From Jaltomata sinuosa (taxonomy: Eukaryota; Streptophyta; Magnoliopsida; Solanales; Solanaceae): 64,000 bases of DNA. The notes beneath the pieces are model-generated. The model did no database searches. It saw only the letters and a program-made list of their open reading frames with translations, and had not been told where the DNA came from. This document shows, piece by piece, positions 36,801 through 43,294 of the stretch. Both the position numbers and the translations under genes were made by a program. The stretch covers positions 1-64,000 of the forward strand of contig QJPP01005281.1 in assembly GCA_003996215.1 (NCBI GenBank), written 5' to 3'. Position 1 is the stretch's first letter. Every line of letters begins with the position of its first letter.

Positions 36801-39800
36801 AATCTTGAATCCTGTTGTGTGCATTCGACGAATCTTCCTTTCACAAGATATCCAAAAAAGGGAGAGAGCAGGGATGTGAAGAGAAGTCTTGGTTAGTAAA
36901 ATGTAGCCCCACCAGTTTCAGTGACCTGCTATTTTACTTGTGAACCAAATTATGGTGAAACACCATTTTCACACCACCCCTCCTCACTACCCACCAAAAT
37001 GAAAAGTACTTGTTTAGTCCAGTCCTCCTAGAATTCCTCTTTTTACCATTTCAAACACTATGTTAGAGCAAGATAATATGCACTTGCCTAGTGCTGATAA
37101 AGCAAGAGCTTCTTTGTAATGTTTGTTTAGGACAAAGCAATAGTTCAAAATCAGGATGGGAAATATCTTTTGTTCTCTCAATTATGTTTCTAAACTAGCT
37201 GCTTGTGGTGTTAGTGTCATGAAAAGTTGGAACATAAAACTTTAAAAACAATTGTTCTGTGCTATTCTTGCAGGAAGCCTTGCTGAAGAGCAATGAGGTT
37301 TTTGAAACGTTTAAGCAAGATATTGAGAAGGTTTACTTCCATTTATCTCTTAAACTTCTTTCATTTTCCCAGTGTTCTATACTCCGTCCCAGTAAACTAG
37401 ATCTAGTTTAGCATGCACAATTAGAATAATGTTTGAATAGATTAGTAGTATAGTCAAACCTCTCTACAACGGCCATTCGCTATAATAACATTTCACTATA
37501 ACAGCCTGAATTTTTCCAGAACCGATTTTTCATGTTATATTTTACTTCTCTATAACAACATTCTATTTATAACAACAATGACAATTATTATAGCAATACA
37601 TTCTTTGCAAAATTATCCCTCTATAACAGTCATACTCAAATATTGTGTAGTACTCCCTCCGTCTATCTTTACTTGTCCATGTTTGACTTGGCACACTCCT
37701 TAAGAAACAATAAATAAAAGGGTAATTTACTATATCACCCCTATCAATTATAAGTTATCTAAATGTTGGAAAATGAATAGTATTTTATAACAAGAGTAAA
37801 ATAGACACAAAATGGTAAATTATCTCTTGGTTTTTCAAATTGGACATGTAAAGTTAGACAACTATTTCTAGTATACTGGACAAGTAAAATGGACAGAAGG
37901 AGTAATATTTTGTAAAAAATATATTATGTATAAAATAAAATATTAAAATATTTATGGTAATCATCATTAAGATCATGCACATAGTAAATTTCAAGTACAA
38001 ATATCTAAAGGGAAAAAAATGTATTTAAATGGTGCCCATCAGTTATGGTCATAACTTCACGAGGAAAGACTGCTGATGTTTGCCTTTGTACATTCATACT
38101 CTTTCTATTTATTTTTTTTGGTTAAATTGGTTAACAAATACATTCTTTTTTTGGTACACAATATTAAACTAATTATTTTCATACTTTTGTTTATAACAGA
38201 TAAATGAGATTTAAACGTCAAATGCCAGTATACATATATAACAACACCTCACTATAGTAGCCATGAAATGTTTAGACAAACGCTGCCACTGTAGAGAGGT
38301 TTGACTGTATTCAAGTTTGGTAGTGAAGTGATCAAAATGTTGGTTAAAAATGACAAAGTGGAATCATCAGGTAGATGTTAAATCAAAGTTGAGATTATAT
38401 AAAGTAGTATTAGTTTATATTAGTCTGAATTGTTGAAGGGAGAGAAGTTTTCTATTTTAGAAAAGAGGTCAAATATTTGAAGATGGACCAAAGGGGAAAG
38501 GGAGTTAGGTTTATTGGGGCAGATGGAGTAATTTGCCTTCATGCTGTGGCTATTCAGGTGCTGTTTCTTTGAGACCTACACTCACAGTGCTCATCCTTTT
38601 TGATGTTACGATTTTAGATGGCAAAATCAATAAAAGAACTCAAGAAGGAGAATGCTTTCATGAAGGGCAAATGTGACAAGTCAGATGTTACTCTTATAGA
38701 ACTCGCTGAGGAGGTAATTCTGTCTCTAATCAATTTAACTGAAAGGAAATTATTCAATTTCTCTTTAGTTGCATATTCCTCTTGTTAATTGTTTGCAAAT
38801 GACGCCAGAAAACTGCAAAGAACATAAGACATGCAGGGTAGACTAGACTAGATTTCCCATGAATTATACCAACTTAAGAGAATAAGCTGTTTTTCTCTTT
38901 CTATGGCACAATTCTGGTTACCAACTCTATATTCCTTAACTTTAATGCTCCAAGTAAAGCAATCTACTGTAAGTTTCCTAAAATACACATGTTGTAATCA
39001 AAATACTTTAATAACCCCGAAAGTAACATTATGAAACATGGATAAGTTTTATAGGAAAATCATGATCGCGATATCGAACCAAAAGTAAAGACGACAGGGA
39101 GTCATTAAGGTCTGAATTGCTAATTTTCCTATCTACCCCGCAGTACTTAAAGATCCAATTTATTAATTACTTGTTCAATTTCACTTTATAGGACATTCTT
39201 CCATTTTTTGGGACGTTCTAAAATTTTGACATCATTTTATTTCCATTCAATTTTCACAACTTTCAAGAATTTAAATCCACTAAATTATTCAAAGATTAAA
39301 CTTGGCTGTAATTTTCTGTATCAAACTAACGTTTCAACCATTATTTTAGTATTTTCTTCCACTATACTTATATGAATCATAAGTCACAGTTTATTTGTTC
39401 CCCGTCAAACTCGATCACATAAATTGTAATGGACAGAGTAGTGTATTTGTGGATTTTTATGTATAATAGCAGCGAAGAGGTTCCTCCCTGTACAATTACC
39501 AGCGTCCATAAAACAAACGATCTGTCATTCAAACAAAGTTAGCTCTATTAAACAATGAAGAGGATTACTCAAGTCAGAAAATTTCCGGACGTGCCTAATG
39601 AGGGTTGTGCATTGAAGTGAGATTTAACTATTTAAATCTAAGCAATGACAAATACTCTCCCTAGAAAGCTCTCCTGTTCTCTCCCCACAATGTAAAAACA
39701 CTAGTGGTGATACTAGAATCTCTAGAAAGTCCGAAATCAACCTAGTACAAGAAGCTTACTTTTTCATATGTTATTAATAATAGACATTATACACTTTTCT

Positions 39801-40285
39801 GAATGATAACACACGTTTATGTCCTTTCTGAAACTGAGTAGCAATGTACCATCTCCAAATCATAATTACAAATATTATACCTTTTGTTCTCTTTTGGAGT
39901 TTGCTTTTGACATCTGTCTCCTGTCTATTTTATGTGGGTTGCTCGGTGTCGAAACCTTGAAGCTTGTTAACTGTTGCCCAGGTCGATATTCCCTGTAGCG
40001 CTCTGTGCATTGAATAACTTGAATGATACTTCTGTTTCTCAAAAGCTTCGATTATCTTTGTCGTCATATTGCTTGATGCTCAAATTATGTATGTGCAGTA
40101 GAACTTGTTTTTCTCAGTAGGAGCATTAAAATATCTTGTTTTCTCTGCAGCGTGAATTCTTGAAGAAACAGTTGAAAAAAACAAGGAACCAGAAAGAGAA
40201 GCTTGAAGCATTGTGTAGATCGCTTCAAGCAGAAAGGAAAGCACATTCAGTAGCTTCCATCAACTCAGATTCAGTTCAAGCTTGA
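6848..40285 (+). CDS. Alpha-taxilin-like coiled-coil protein, 11 coding exons
   Basis: The spliced frame is 405 codons. Exons are 6848-7130, 7830-7906, 15271-15379, 16915-16982, 21296-21373, 27768-27832, 33896-33962, 34093-34275, 37274-37330, 38618-38713 and 40151-40285; all introns are GT-AG and the phases agree. Residues 1-120 are acidic, Pro-rich and probably disordered; about 125-390 is a long Lys/Glu/Gln-rich coiled coil with taxilin-family blocks: KSEKEFLEFTLKYQQVL, LESLCRELQRQNK, LKSNEVFETFKQDIEKM and LEALCRSLQ. Animal taxilins bind syntaxins and the nascent-polypeptide-associated complex; the plant role is poorly defined. No signal peptide or membrane segment is visible. The exon 2 donor (GTCAGT at 7907) was chosen because it restores phase; GTAAAC at 7911 would not. 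The exons show no premature stop although introns 2, 4, 5 and 6 are 4.3-7.4 kb of mostly transposon sequence. cDNA evidence would settle exon 1-2 and UTR limits. Confidence 0.9.
7131..7829 (+). other. Taxilin intron 1
   Basis: An ordinary AT-rich intron with donor GTAAGT and acceptor CCTGCAG. No transposon, RNA gene or coding signal was recognised. Confidence 0.7.
7907..8965 (+). other. Taxilin intron 2, 5' part, unassigned
   Basis: About 1 kb of AT-rich sequence without a credible ORF. Short purine-rich runs around 8390-8470 have no recognised identity. A LINE 3' fragment follows. Confidence 0.5.
8966..9205 (+). mobile_element. L1-type LINE 3' end fragment
   Basis: A frame on the + strand encodes PRCFLC...NKHLFLH, the Cys-His signature of the reverse-transcriptase zinc-binding (zf-RVT) domain at the end of plant L1 ORF2. 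The following 3' sequence (GGTGGTCAGCATGTCCTAAA) also ends the antisense LINE at 17670. A short A-rich tail lies at about 9204-9212. The fragment is 5' truncated and frame-broken. Confidence 0.65.
9213..9895 (+). other. Intron 2 stretch, unassigned
   Basis: No intact ORF or terminal motif was recognised. It may contain further degraded LINE sequence, but I found no conserved block. Confidence 0.4.
9896..10033 (+). mobile_element. Short 5'-truncated LINE 3' end with poly(A)
   Basis: A LINE-type 3' end (TTTTTTGGTATATGGCTG, then TTGACCTTATC) runs into an A12 tail at about 10022-10033. The sequence after the tail, ACTAAATGGATATCAAC, resembles ACTAAATAGATATGCAC just before the insert (about 9878-9895), consistent with a diverged TSD. 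The body is only about 125 bp. Confidence 0.45.
10034..10249 (+). other. Intron 2 stretch, unassigned
   Basis: AT-rich sequence between two LINE fragments; nothing recognised. Confidence 0.4.
10250..11415 (+). mobile_element. L1-type LINE ORF2 C-terminal fragment, sense to taxilin
   Basis: Broken + frames read MKWLWRF (about 10280), YGTSLWGSIRNLW, RRLMQNWE (about 10620), then the zinc-binding motif C-F-S-C...H-L-F-L-H-C-K (about 10877-10930) and a 3' UTR ending in an A-rich tail at 11404-11412. This is the C-terminal part of plant L1 ORF2. Premature stops (for example TAG at about 10579 and TAA at about 10696) and an internal deletion before FTWLVVK (about 10798) make it non-functional. It is 5' truncated near 10250. 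It shares family with the antisense copies in introns 4-6. Confidence 0.8.
11416..11773 (+). other. Intron 2 stretch, unassigned
   Basis: A/T-rich spacer with no recognised element or gene. Confidence 0.4.
11788..12009 (+). mobile_element. tRNA-derived SINE with diverged TSD
   Basis: The 5' part carries an A-box-like TGGCCTAGTGG (about 11802) and a B-box-like GGTCTCATGTTTAATTCC (about 11838-11855), with a body ending GGACACCCTCGTCAGACT typical of Solanaceae SINEs. Direct repeats AGTATTATAAGCTC (11774-11787) and AGTATTACAAACTC (12010-12023) match at 12 of 14 positions and mark an aged target duplication. The exact SINE family name is not certain. Confidence 0.65.
12190..12422. mobile_element. 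Degenerate Tourist/PIF-Harbinger-like MITE
   Basis: A 233-bp element starts GGGGTCATTTGATAC and ends with the imperfect inverse ACCAACCAACCCC. The flanks are TAA and CAA, a decayed 3-bp TSD. Its internal TCCCA/TGGGA-rich palindromic body matches the better-preserved copy at 46450-46680. Confidence 0.65.
12423..13006 (+). other. Intron 2 stretch, unassigned
   Basis: Contains a 62-codon + frame at 12572-12760 with no recognised domain; it could be a LINE ORF1 scrap, but I cannot support this. The rest is AT-rich. Confidence 0.35.
13016..13784. mobile_element. Non-autonomous TIR element (TAAGTTGCTCGG family)
   Basis: The ends form a terminal inverted repeat: TAAGTTGCTCGGACT on the left and the inverse of TAAGTTGCTCGGGCT on the right. 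The left end continues with GGGTGTCCGACACGGGTG. Flanks GGTTTTTT on both sides suggest an 8-9-bp TSD, as in hAT or Mutator superfamilies. The 769-bp interior includes a GC-richer block (13430-13570) unlike its surroundings, with GTCACGTGCC and GTTACGTGCC repeated, possibly captured host sequence. No transposase. Confidence 0.6.
13800..14992 (+). mobile_element. L1-type LINE fragment, sense, heavily decayed
   Basis: The + strand encodes a degenerate reverse-transcriptase block around HLLFADNTLVFCDA (about 13938; the usual ADD is ADN) and PTTYLG (about 14136). Then follow KVPRKVLFHVV (about 14484) and broken zinc-binding remnants. The 3' UTR ends TTACTTGATCAAAG at about 14988. Many stops and frameshifts; 5' truncated within the RT domain. 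It is a different subfamily from the intron 4-6 copies. Confidence 0.7.
15380..16086 (+). other. Taxilin intron 3, 5' part, possible dispersed repeat
   Basis: After the donor GTGTCC there is a block from about 15525 (CACACACAAGTATACTACGT...GAGTATCATCCCACAAAG) that I recognise as a phrase common in plant dispersed repeats, but I cannot assign it to a class. No ORF. Confidence 0.35.
16083..16828. repeat. 57-bp direct repeat flanking a LINE tail in intron 3
   Basis: A near-identical stretch beginning TTCACATTTGGGAGACTTG and ending TTTTGAAGCACATGTA occurs at about 16084-16141 and again at 16770-16828. Between the copies is the antisense LINE tail. This is longer than typical LINE TSDs, so local duplication or gene conversion is also possible. 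Confidence 0.75.
16150..16640 (-). mobile_element. L1-type LINE 3' fragment, antisense
   Basis: The sequence resembles the reverse complement of the LINE 3' ends in introns 4 and 5. TTTACACCAAAAATAAAAT corresponds to the conserved FWC.. region, GCCCAAATAGACCACCAAAT to the W-W-x-I-W-x-E-R-N region, and CAATGTAAGAAAAGATGACT to the H-L-F-L-H-C zinc-binding region. Frames are broken, and the element is truncated just after the Cys/His motif. Confidence 0.65.
16983..17630 (+). other. Taxilin intron 4, 5' part, unassigned
   Basis: AT-rich intron with donor GTAAGA; the short ORFs have no recognisable features. Confidence 0.5.
17632..21035 (-). mobile_element. L1-type LINE, nearly complete ORF2, antisense in taxilin intron 4
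   Basis: Minus-strand frames from 21032 down to 17670 give, in order, an endonuclease/exonuclease/phosphatase part (GDFN, LVDPPLFGGSYTW, SRIDRFL, SDHNPVLL). Next is the reverse transcriptase (KAPGPDGYTMAFF, RPISLI, FIKGRQIMDA, CKLDIEKAYDHLNW, GLRQGDPLSPF, YADDTIVFCEA). Last is the zinc-binding C-terminus (C-F-L-C...H-L-F-L-H-C-K). A poly-T run at about 17632-17642 is the antisense poly(A). Frameshifts near 18560-18790, 19150-19250, 19390 and 20340-20540 disable it. The 5' end is cut within the endonuclease near 21035. Such ORF2 proteins nick the target and prime reverse transcription there. Confidence 0.9.
21374..21597 (+). other. Taxilin intron 5, 5' part
   Basis: Short unassigned stretch between donor GTCTAA and the antisense poly(A) of the next LINE. 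Confidence 0.5.
21598..23880 (-). mobile_element. L1-type LINE, 5' truncated, antisense in intron 5, well preserved
   Basis: A T-run at about 21598-21622 is the antisense poly(A) tail. The minus-strand frame from 23873 to 21939 contains an RT domain (IPKKKGAKELRDFRP, FIRGRQIMDA, CKLDMEKAYDHV, GLRQGDPLSPFLF, QYADDTLIMCEA) and the zinc-binding C-terminus (C-F-F-C...H-L-F-L-H-C-K). The two listed frames (22641-23873 and 21939-22640) are in the same register, separated by one TGA stop at 22641-22643. That single stop and the long A-tail make this the youngest-looking LINE here. Truncated in the RT N-terminus near 23880. No TSD was identified. Confidence 0.9.
23881..26389 (+). other. Intron 5 interior, mostly unassigned
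   Basis: About 2.5 kb of AT-rich intron. A Stowaway-like left end (CTCCCTCCGGACCAC) begins at about 24437 but no matching right end is seen. No coding signal was recognised. Confidence 0.4.
26390..26545 (+). mobile_element. LINE 3' tail with poly(A), sense
   Basis: Sequence from GGAATTGTATTGTATC to GGAGGTGGCCAACATATCC followed by an A9 run (26532-26540) matches the 3' UTR of the intron-4 and intron-6 LINEs. Only the tail is present. Confidence 0.65.
26571..26761 (-). mobile_element. Au-type SINE with a perfect 18-bp TSD
   Basis: The minus strand is an Au SINE missing its first bases: B-box-like GGTTCAAGCC, then the conserved AATAGACCCTTGTGG and CACCGGGCTGCCCC end. Exact direct repeats CTTTTACCTATTATCTCA at 26571-26588 and 26744-26761 flank it. 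Au SINEs are tRNA-derived, non-coding and mobilised by LINE machinery. Confidence 0.85.
26799..27040. mobile_element. Stowaway MITE
   Basis: Starts CTCCCTCTGTTTCAATTTAT and ends with the inverse, AAATTGAAATGGAGGGAG. Flanked by TA at 26797-26798 and 27041-27042, the Tc1/mariner TSD. 242 bp, no coding capacity. Confidence 0.9.
27264..27345 (+). mobile_element. 82-bp ultra-short retroposed LINE-like 3' end
   Basis: An 82-bp insert ending TTACTTCATAAAAAA lies between exact 14-bp direct repeats AAGTGACATCATGA (27250-27263 and 27346-27359). The A-tail plus TSD is the mark of LINE-mediated insertion, here with extreme 5' truncation. Confidence 0.7.
27940..28157 (+). mobile_element. LINE 3' tail with poly(A), sense, intron 6
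   Basis: Encodes W-R-E-R-N-D-R-C-F-E-D (about 27952), the conserved end of plant L1 ORF2. Then comes the 3' UTR with GAGGTGGCCAGCATATCC and an A11 tail at about 28147-28157. The inverted LINE body begins at once after this tail, so a later insertion probably landed in it. Confidence 0.75.
28972..29428 (-). other. Plastid-like DNA insert within the LINE body
   Basis: The LINE frame stops after TNIIG (plus position about 29430) and resumes with GELPTVYLGMPLGA near 28970. The intervening roughly 455 bp is unrelated to LINEs. It contains a recognisable piece of plastid rps15, long A/G and T/C tracts, and GGGCC at both junctions. I interpret it as a nuclear plastid DNA (NUPT) or a mosaic of organelle fragments; exact origin outside rps15 is uncertain. 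Confidence 0.6.
29278..29361 (-). pseudogene. rps15: Plastid ribosomal protein S15 (rps15) fragment
   Basis: The minus-strand frame encodes 28 residues with the blocks LELHKKDYLSQRGLKK and LGKRQRLLA, characteristic of plastid S15, a small-subunit ribosomal protein binding 16S rRNA. Upstream and downstream residues do not fit S15, so only this internal piece is present. It sits inside a dead LINE and cannot be expressed as a ribosomal protein. Confidence 0.75.
30905..31157 (+). mobile_element. LINE 3' tail with poly(A), sense, partner of the inverted body
   Basis: Begins with the conserved R-C-F-E-D block (about 30914), then CTTTCTTTTTGGTGTAC and a 3' UTR ending in A8 at about 31151-31158. 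Lying directly to the right of the antisense LINE body, it forms the inverted-body/sense-tail order produced by twin priming. Confidence 0.7.
31160..32145. mobile_element. Possible non-autonomous element with CGGTTTTCGGTTT arms
   Basis: Left arm (31195-31270) is rich in TTCGGTTTTGA and TTCGGTTTTCGGTTT. The right arm (32035-32140) holds the inverse type, AACTGAACCGAACAAG and GTACCGAACCAAAATACCG. Such inverted CGGTTT/AAACCG ends are common in plant non-autonomous DNA elements. No TSD was confirmed, and an Au SINE lies inside. Confidence 0.35.
31576..31755 (-). mobile_element. Au-type SINE, near full length
   Basis: Minus strand: GGAGCCTTGGAGTAACTGGT (A-box side), GGTTCAAGCC (B-box), AATAGACCCTTGTGG, ending CACCGGGCTGCCC. 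Longer at the 5' end than the copy at 26589. No clear TSD found. Confidence 0.85.
32146..32630 (+). other. Intron 6 stretch, unassigned
   Basis: A 72-codon + frame (32160-32378) has no recognised domain. The rest is AT-rich. Confidence 0.35.
32648..32905 (+). mobile_element. 258-bp truncated LINE with a perfect 17-bp TSD
   Basis: Encodes I-I-W-R-E-R-N-R-R-A-F-E-G-V-E (from about 32648), the end of L1 ORF2, then a 3' UTR with TTTTTGGTGCACCC and an A15 tail (about 32890-32905). Exact direct repeats GCAAAACATCACACTGT are at 32631-32647 and 32906-32922. Same 3' family as the 13800-14992 copy. Confidence 0.9.
33300..33575 (+). mobile_element. Degenerate LINE 3' end
   Basis: A + frame reads RRALKGVKNDF (about 33368), a decayed form of RRAFEGVE.DF in the 32648 copy. 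TTATTGGTGCCC and CTTTTGTATACCACTTGTAT follow as in its 3' UTR. No clean A-tail. Confidence 0.5.
34276..35690 (+). other. Taxilin intron 8, 5' part, mostly unassigned
   Basis: AT-rich. A Stowaway-like right end (GGACAGAGGGAG) at about 35090-35101 lacks a left partner. Nothing else recognised. Confidence 0.45.
35712..36735 (+). mobile_element. RTE-type LINE, 5' truncated, with (TTG)n tail
   Basis: An open + frame (35737-36408, extending upstream to about 35712) encodes the C-terminal end of an RTE reverse transcriptase: SFKYLGSIIQGNGEID, HRIGAGWMKWR, VRPAMLYGAECW, LRWMCGFTRRDR, RLRWFGHVMRR and RGRGRPKKYW. The 3' UTR has the Solanaceae RTE/SINE shared end (GGGTCTATCGGAAACAGCC...CCCAGACCCCACTT) and closes with TTG repeats (36718-36735). 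Flanks TGTTTATTTTGGAGAAA (35695-35711) and TGTTTATTTTAGGAGAAA (about 36735-36752) match with one indel, a TSD. No stop occurs in the retained RT part. Confidence 0.9.
36753..37273 (+). other. Taxilin intron 8, 3' part, unassigned
   Basis: AT-rich, ends in acceptor TTCTTGCAG. Nothing recognised. Confidence 0.5.
37451..38307. mobile_element. Pogo/Emigrant-like non-autonomous element (TIR AGTCAAACCTCTCTAC)
   Basis: Left end TAGTCAAACCTCTCTACAAC; right end is its inverse, GTAGAGAGGTTTGACTG. Flanked by TA at 37449-37450 and 38308-38309. Internal CTATAACAAC motifs repeat. It is inflated by a nested Stowaway at 37653-37912; without it the element is about 600 bp. Lies in taxilin intron 9. Confidence 0.75.
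37653..37912. mobile_element. Stowaway MITE nested in the pogo-like element
   Basis: Starts CTCCCTCCGTCTATCTTTAC and ends GGACAAGTAAAATGGACAGA followed by AGGAG, flanked by TA at 37651-37652 and 37913-37914. 260 bp. Its position inside the other element dates it as the later insertion. Confidence 0.9.
38714..40150 (+). other. Taxilin intron 10, unassigned
   Basis: AT-rich intron of about 1.4 kb. A region near 39180-39440 has GGACATTCTTCC and AATGGACAGAGTAG, faintly Stowaway-like, but the ends do not pair. No ORF. Confidence 0.5.
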
Positions 40286-40587
40286 AGATTTCTGTAAATT
40301 AAATCATACCATGAAGGATTTTGGCTGCACATAATGAATCAAGTAACGACTCTTTTGTTTGTGCTGTACTTTTATTCTTCCTACTATTTCTATTTTGGAC
40401 GAAGTATTTTCAATTTGTTACCATTAACTTGTCGATAAGCCGGAACCTTGTAGGAAAATGTAGTTTTCCTTGATGTACTGAGGCCTGAACGGATCGTTTT
40501 CTCCTCTTCGCTATTTTTTTTAAAAGTTTCAGCAATTCCATTATCCAACACTCATGCGTCCCTTTTTTCCACTCTTTTTAAGATTTC

Positions 40588-40593
40588 AATAAA
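40588..40593 (+). terminator. Polyadenylation signal candidate of the taxilin gene
   Basis: AATAAA lies 303 bp after the TGA stop (40283-40285), in a T-rich setting suited to a plant 3' UTR end. Confidence 0.45.
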
Positions 40594-40599
40594 GCATTC

Positions 40600-40680
40600 T
40601 CGGATCCATCTGTTGGAAATTTCCGATAGAAGTACTCGGATCCGTCTGTTGGAAATTTCCGATAGAAGTACTCGGATCCT
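40600..40680. repeat. 39-bp tandem duplication
   Basis: Two copies, starting at about 40600 and 40639, of a unit containing CTGTTGGAAATTTCCGATAG, followed by a partial third CTCGGATCC. Confidence 0.8.
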
Positions 40681-41877
40681 TCAAAAAGAAAAAGTTTTCC
40701 TGGGCCGTGATGTTCAACTCGAGTTTCCTTATTGTCCCTTCCAAGACATTCATTTTAACTTTCGATTTTCAAAGGAAGAAAGAAAGGTCAAAAGTTCTTT
40801 CGAGAGCCTCTTTTGTTGGGTTCGACGGCTCCAATCACAAGGCTAGATCCAGATCCCCTGTAGCCTATTCAGCATGAAGAATGGGCTATGGCTGGTGGAG
40901 CATCAATATTTCCTTGATCCATTCTCAGTCGAGTCGTTCGTCTTATCTTAGAAATTGCCTTATTAAGGTTCCATTCATCGTAACTCTTACATTGCATTCT
41001 TGCAAGATCTAAGGCTTCATTAATAAATCGTAACTCTTACATTGCATTCTTGCAAGATCTAAGGCTTCATTAATAACTCGCTCCTGATGACAGTAGGCAC
41101 TGCCTCATTTGAATTGGAAATAATGTAATTATCCATAAAACAAATCATTGTTGTGTTTTTGGTCTTGTTGAATAAAATGCAAACAAAATGACTTACTAGC
41201 CACAATGTATCATTGATACAGCCTACATTCACAAATGATAGTTGTTTAAAAATTGAATTGAGACTAGAATGTAATGATATGTATTATATTAATATCCGAA
41301 AGCGATAAATAAACATGTGAAAAACAGGACATGAATTCTCTAGTATTACACTGGAACAAGTGAAGGGATGCGGTGCTAGAATTGTATTGAAGCCGCAGCA
41401 ACAAGAAAACAACAAGAGCACGTCTTTTCAAACAAAGCAGTCTAGAATAGCACGATAGAAGCCCTAATCTATAGCAATTGTAAATATCGAATCAAGTCTT
41501 CGCTCTTCAGATCAGTCCATTCGTAGTGGAGGAATTTTGATTATTTTTTCCTAAATATGACCCCCCCCCCCCCATAAAGAGTTTCTTGTTCCTGCTTGGT
41601 AGTGCATTTATTTTGGGTACAAAATATCATGTGTTCATATCTCGTATCCCTACCAATTATTGCTCCTTTGAGATGTAACACAAAATAATAAGTTGGATTG
41701 TCCATCATTTTGATATATATCAGGCATTGCATTCTTTGGATAATTTAAACCGAAGCAATTGGATATTCAGCTCGGGCTTATATGACATGATCGATCAATA
41801 GATTCACCTTTATCATCTATTCTATACATCACACTAGATAGATATCATATTCATAGAGTTCGATTCACTTTTAAGAT
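40681..41877 (+). other. Intergenic, possibly organelle-derived DNA
   Basis: Includes a 50-bp tandem duplication (40977-41026 and 41027-41076, core GTAACTCTTACATTGCATTC) and a C13 run at 41561-41573. The last 100 bp before the tRNA copy (from about 41785, TCGATCAATAGATTCACC) resembles plastid sequence beside trnL-CAA. Origin of 40681-41780 is not established. No convincing gene; the frame 40613-40846 has no recognised domain. Confidence 0.4.
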
Positions 41878-41958
41878 GCCTTGGTGGTAAAATGGTAGAC
41901 ACGCGAAACTCAAAATTTCTTGCTAAATAGCATGGAGGTTCGAGTCCTCTTCAAGGCA
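41878..41958 (+). tRNA. trnL-CAA: Plastid-type tRNA-Leu (anticodon CAA) copy in nuclear DNA
   Basis: Acceptor arms GCCTTGG and TCAAGGC pair with one G-U. The D-arm contains AAATGGTAGACAC, the anticodon loop is CTCAAAA with anticodon CAA on a GAAA/TTTC stem, there is a long variable arm, and the T-arm is GAGGTTCGAGTCCTC. The sequence closely resembles plastid trnL-CAA but has several differences from the form I remember (for example in the D and anticodon arms), so it is best read as a NUPT copy. Plastid tRNA genes are not normally expressed in the nucleus. Confidence 0.8.
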
Positions 41959-42379
41959 TAATATTGAGAAATTTCAAGGATAAGGAAGATCCTTTTCATG
42001 TTTGAATTTGTTCATTTGGAATCTGGGTTCTTCTACTTCATATTTATTTACTATGAACATTTTCCCTCTCTTTTTCTTGTATCATTCCTTAAGTTTCAAT
42101 GTTTGATCCCGTAAAATTTGACTCTTTTTTTCATTGAACGAAAGGTACGAAATAAATCAGATTGATAAAAGTACCATGTAAAATAATTGATATTACTTCA
42201 AATAGTACGTACTCTTTGTTTTCTTTTTATCAATGTTGTTCTTGTAAAATACAGGCCAAAAGTTCTTTTTACCATTTGATTTGATTTGATTTTAAATTTT
42301 AAAATCTAATAATTTGGATTGGCTTTGATTTTGCTAAAAAAAATATAAAAAAAAATCAAATTGAACTAATAATTTATAT
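41959..42379 (+). other. Intergenic, AT-rich
   Basis: The first part may continue the plastid-like segment beyond the tRNA; the rest is AT-rich. Nothing recognised. Confidence 0.4.
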
Positions 42380-42388
42380 ACATATGTA

Positions 42389-43294
42389 TAGGGGGAACAA
42401 AATCGAATCGCAAACCGAACCAAACCGCAAACCAAACCGAATCGCAAAAGGAACCCGACTAGTGGTTTGGTTTGACTTGGTTTGGTGTTGGAAAAAAAAT
42501 CCGACTATAATTGGTTTGATTTGGTTTTAACTAAAAAAAGTCAAATCGAACCAAATCAACCCGATATTACAAGTATACTATTTTTAAAAAATATTTATAC
42601 ATAAAAATATTTTGTTGTGATATAATTTATAAATATTTCTTAAACTTTTTCATAGTTTTTATCTTTCAACATATTATTTCAAGTTTAAAGTTATAATTTT
42701 AAATGATTTAATAAGTTTTTATAACCCATAAATATTAGTAACTCAAATAAAGCTCAAATCAATACTAATGCTAACAAAAAAAATATTCGATTCAACACTA
42801 GGAATGACAATCATGTTAGATATCTATTCTTTAATTTTGCATAAATACATAAACTAATTTAATTTTTCTGTTTAATATTTAGTCATGTAGTTAATACTTA
42901 TTAGACTTATTTTAGCACGACTTAATACTTTTAAATTATGATTATTTTTATAATAACTTATTAATAAGCAATATTTATTCTATGCGATTTTTTTTGGTTG
43001 AATATTTTATTAATGTCATTACTCATTTATCTTGTGTTATTTTTTTAAAGAAATACCTTAGATAGTTGAATCAACTAAAGAAATATTTGACGCACAAGTT
43101 AATTGTATATTTGTATGAAGACTTTACGGAAAAAACTCGAAAAACCCGAGGAAACTAAAAAAACCCTAAAAAACCCGAGGTTGAAAAATCTGACTTTTAT
43201 TGGTTTGGTTTGGTTTATAAATTTAAAAATCCGACACTAATGATTTGATTTGGTATTTAAAATATCCGAACCAATCCAGTCCATATACACCCCT
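42389..43294. mobile_element. Non-autonomous DNA element with CGGTTT/AAACCG arms
   Basis: Left arm (from 42391, GGGGG) contains CGAATCGCAAACCGAACC; right arm (to 43293) contains GGTTTGGTTTGGTTTATA and ATCCGAACCAATCCAGTCC and ends CACCCCT. The same 9-mer ACATATGTA abuts both ends (42380-42388 and 43295-43303), as expected for a Mutator or hAT TSD; being palindromic it could also be part of the inverted ends. The 900-bp AT-rich core has no coding capacity. Confidence 0.55.

Noticed and set aside
40608..40660. CATCTGTTGGAA resembling the MULE palindrome, outside the element
   Set aside because: A single 12-base match within a different 39-bp duplication; too short to link to the MULE arrays.
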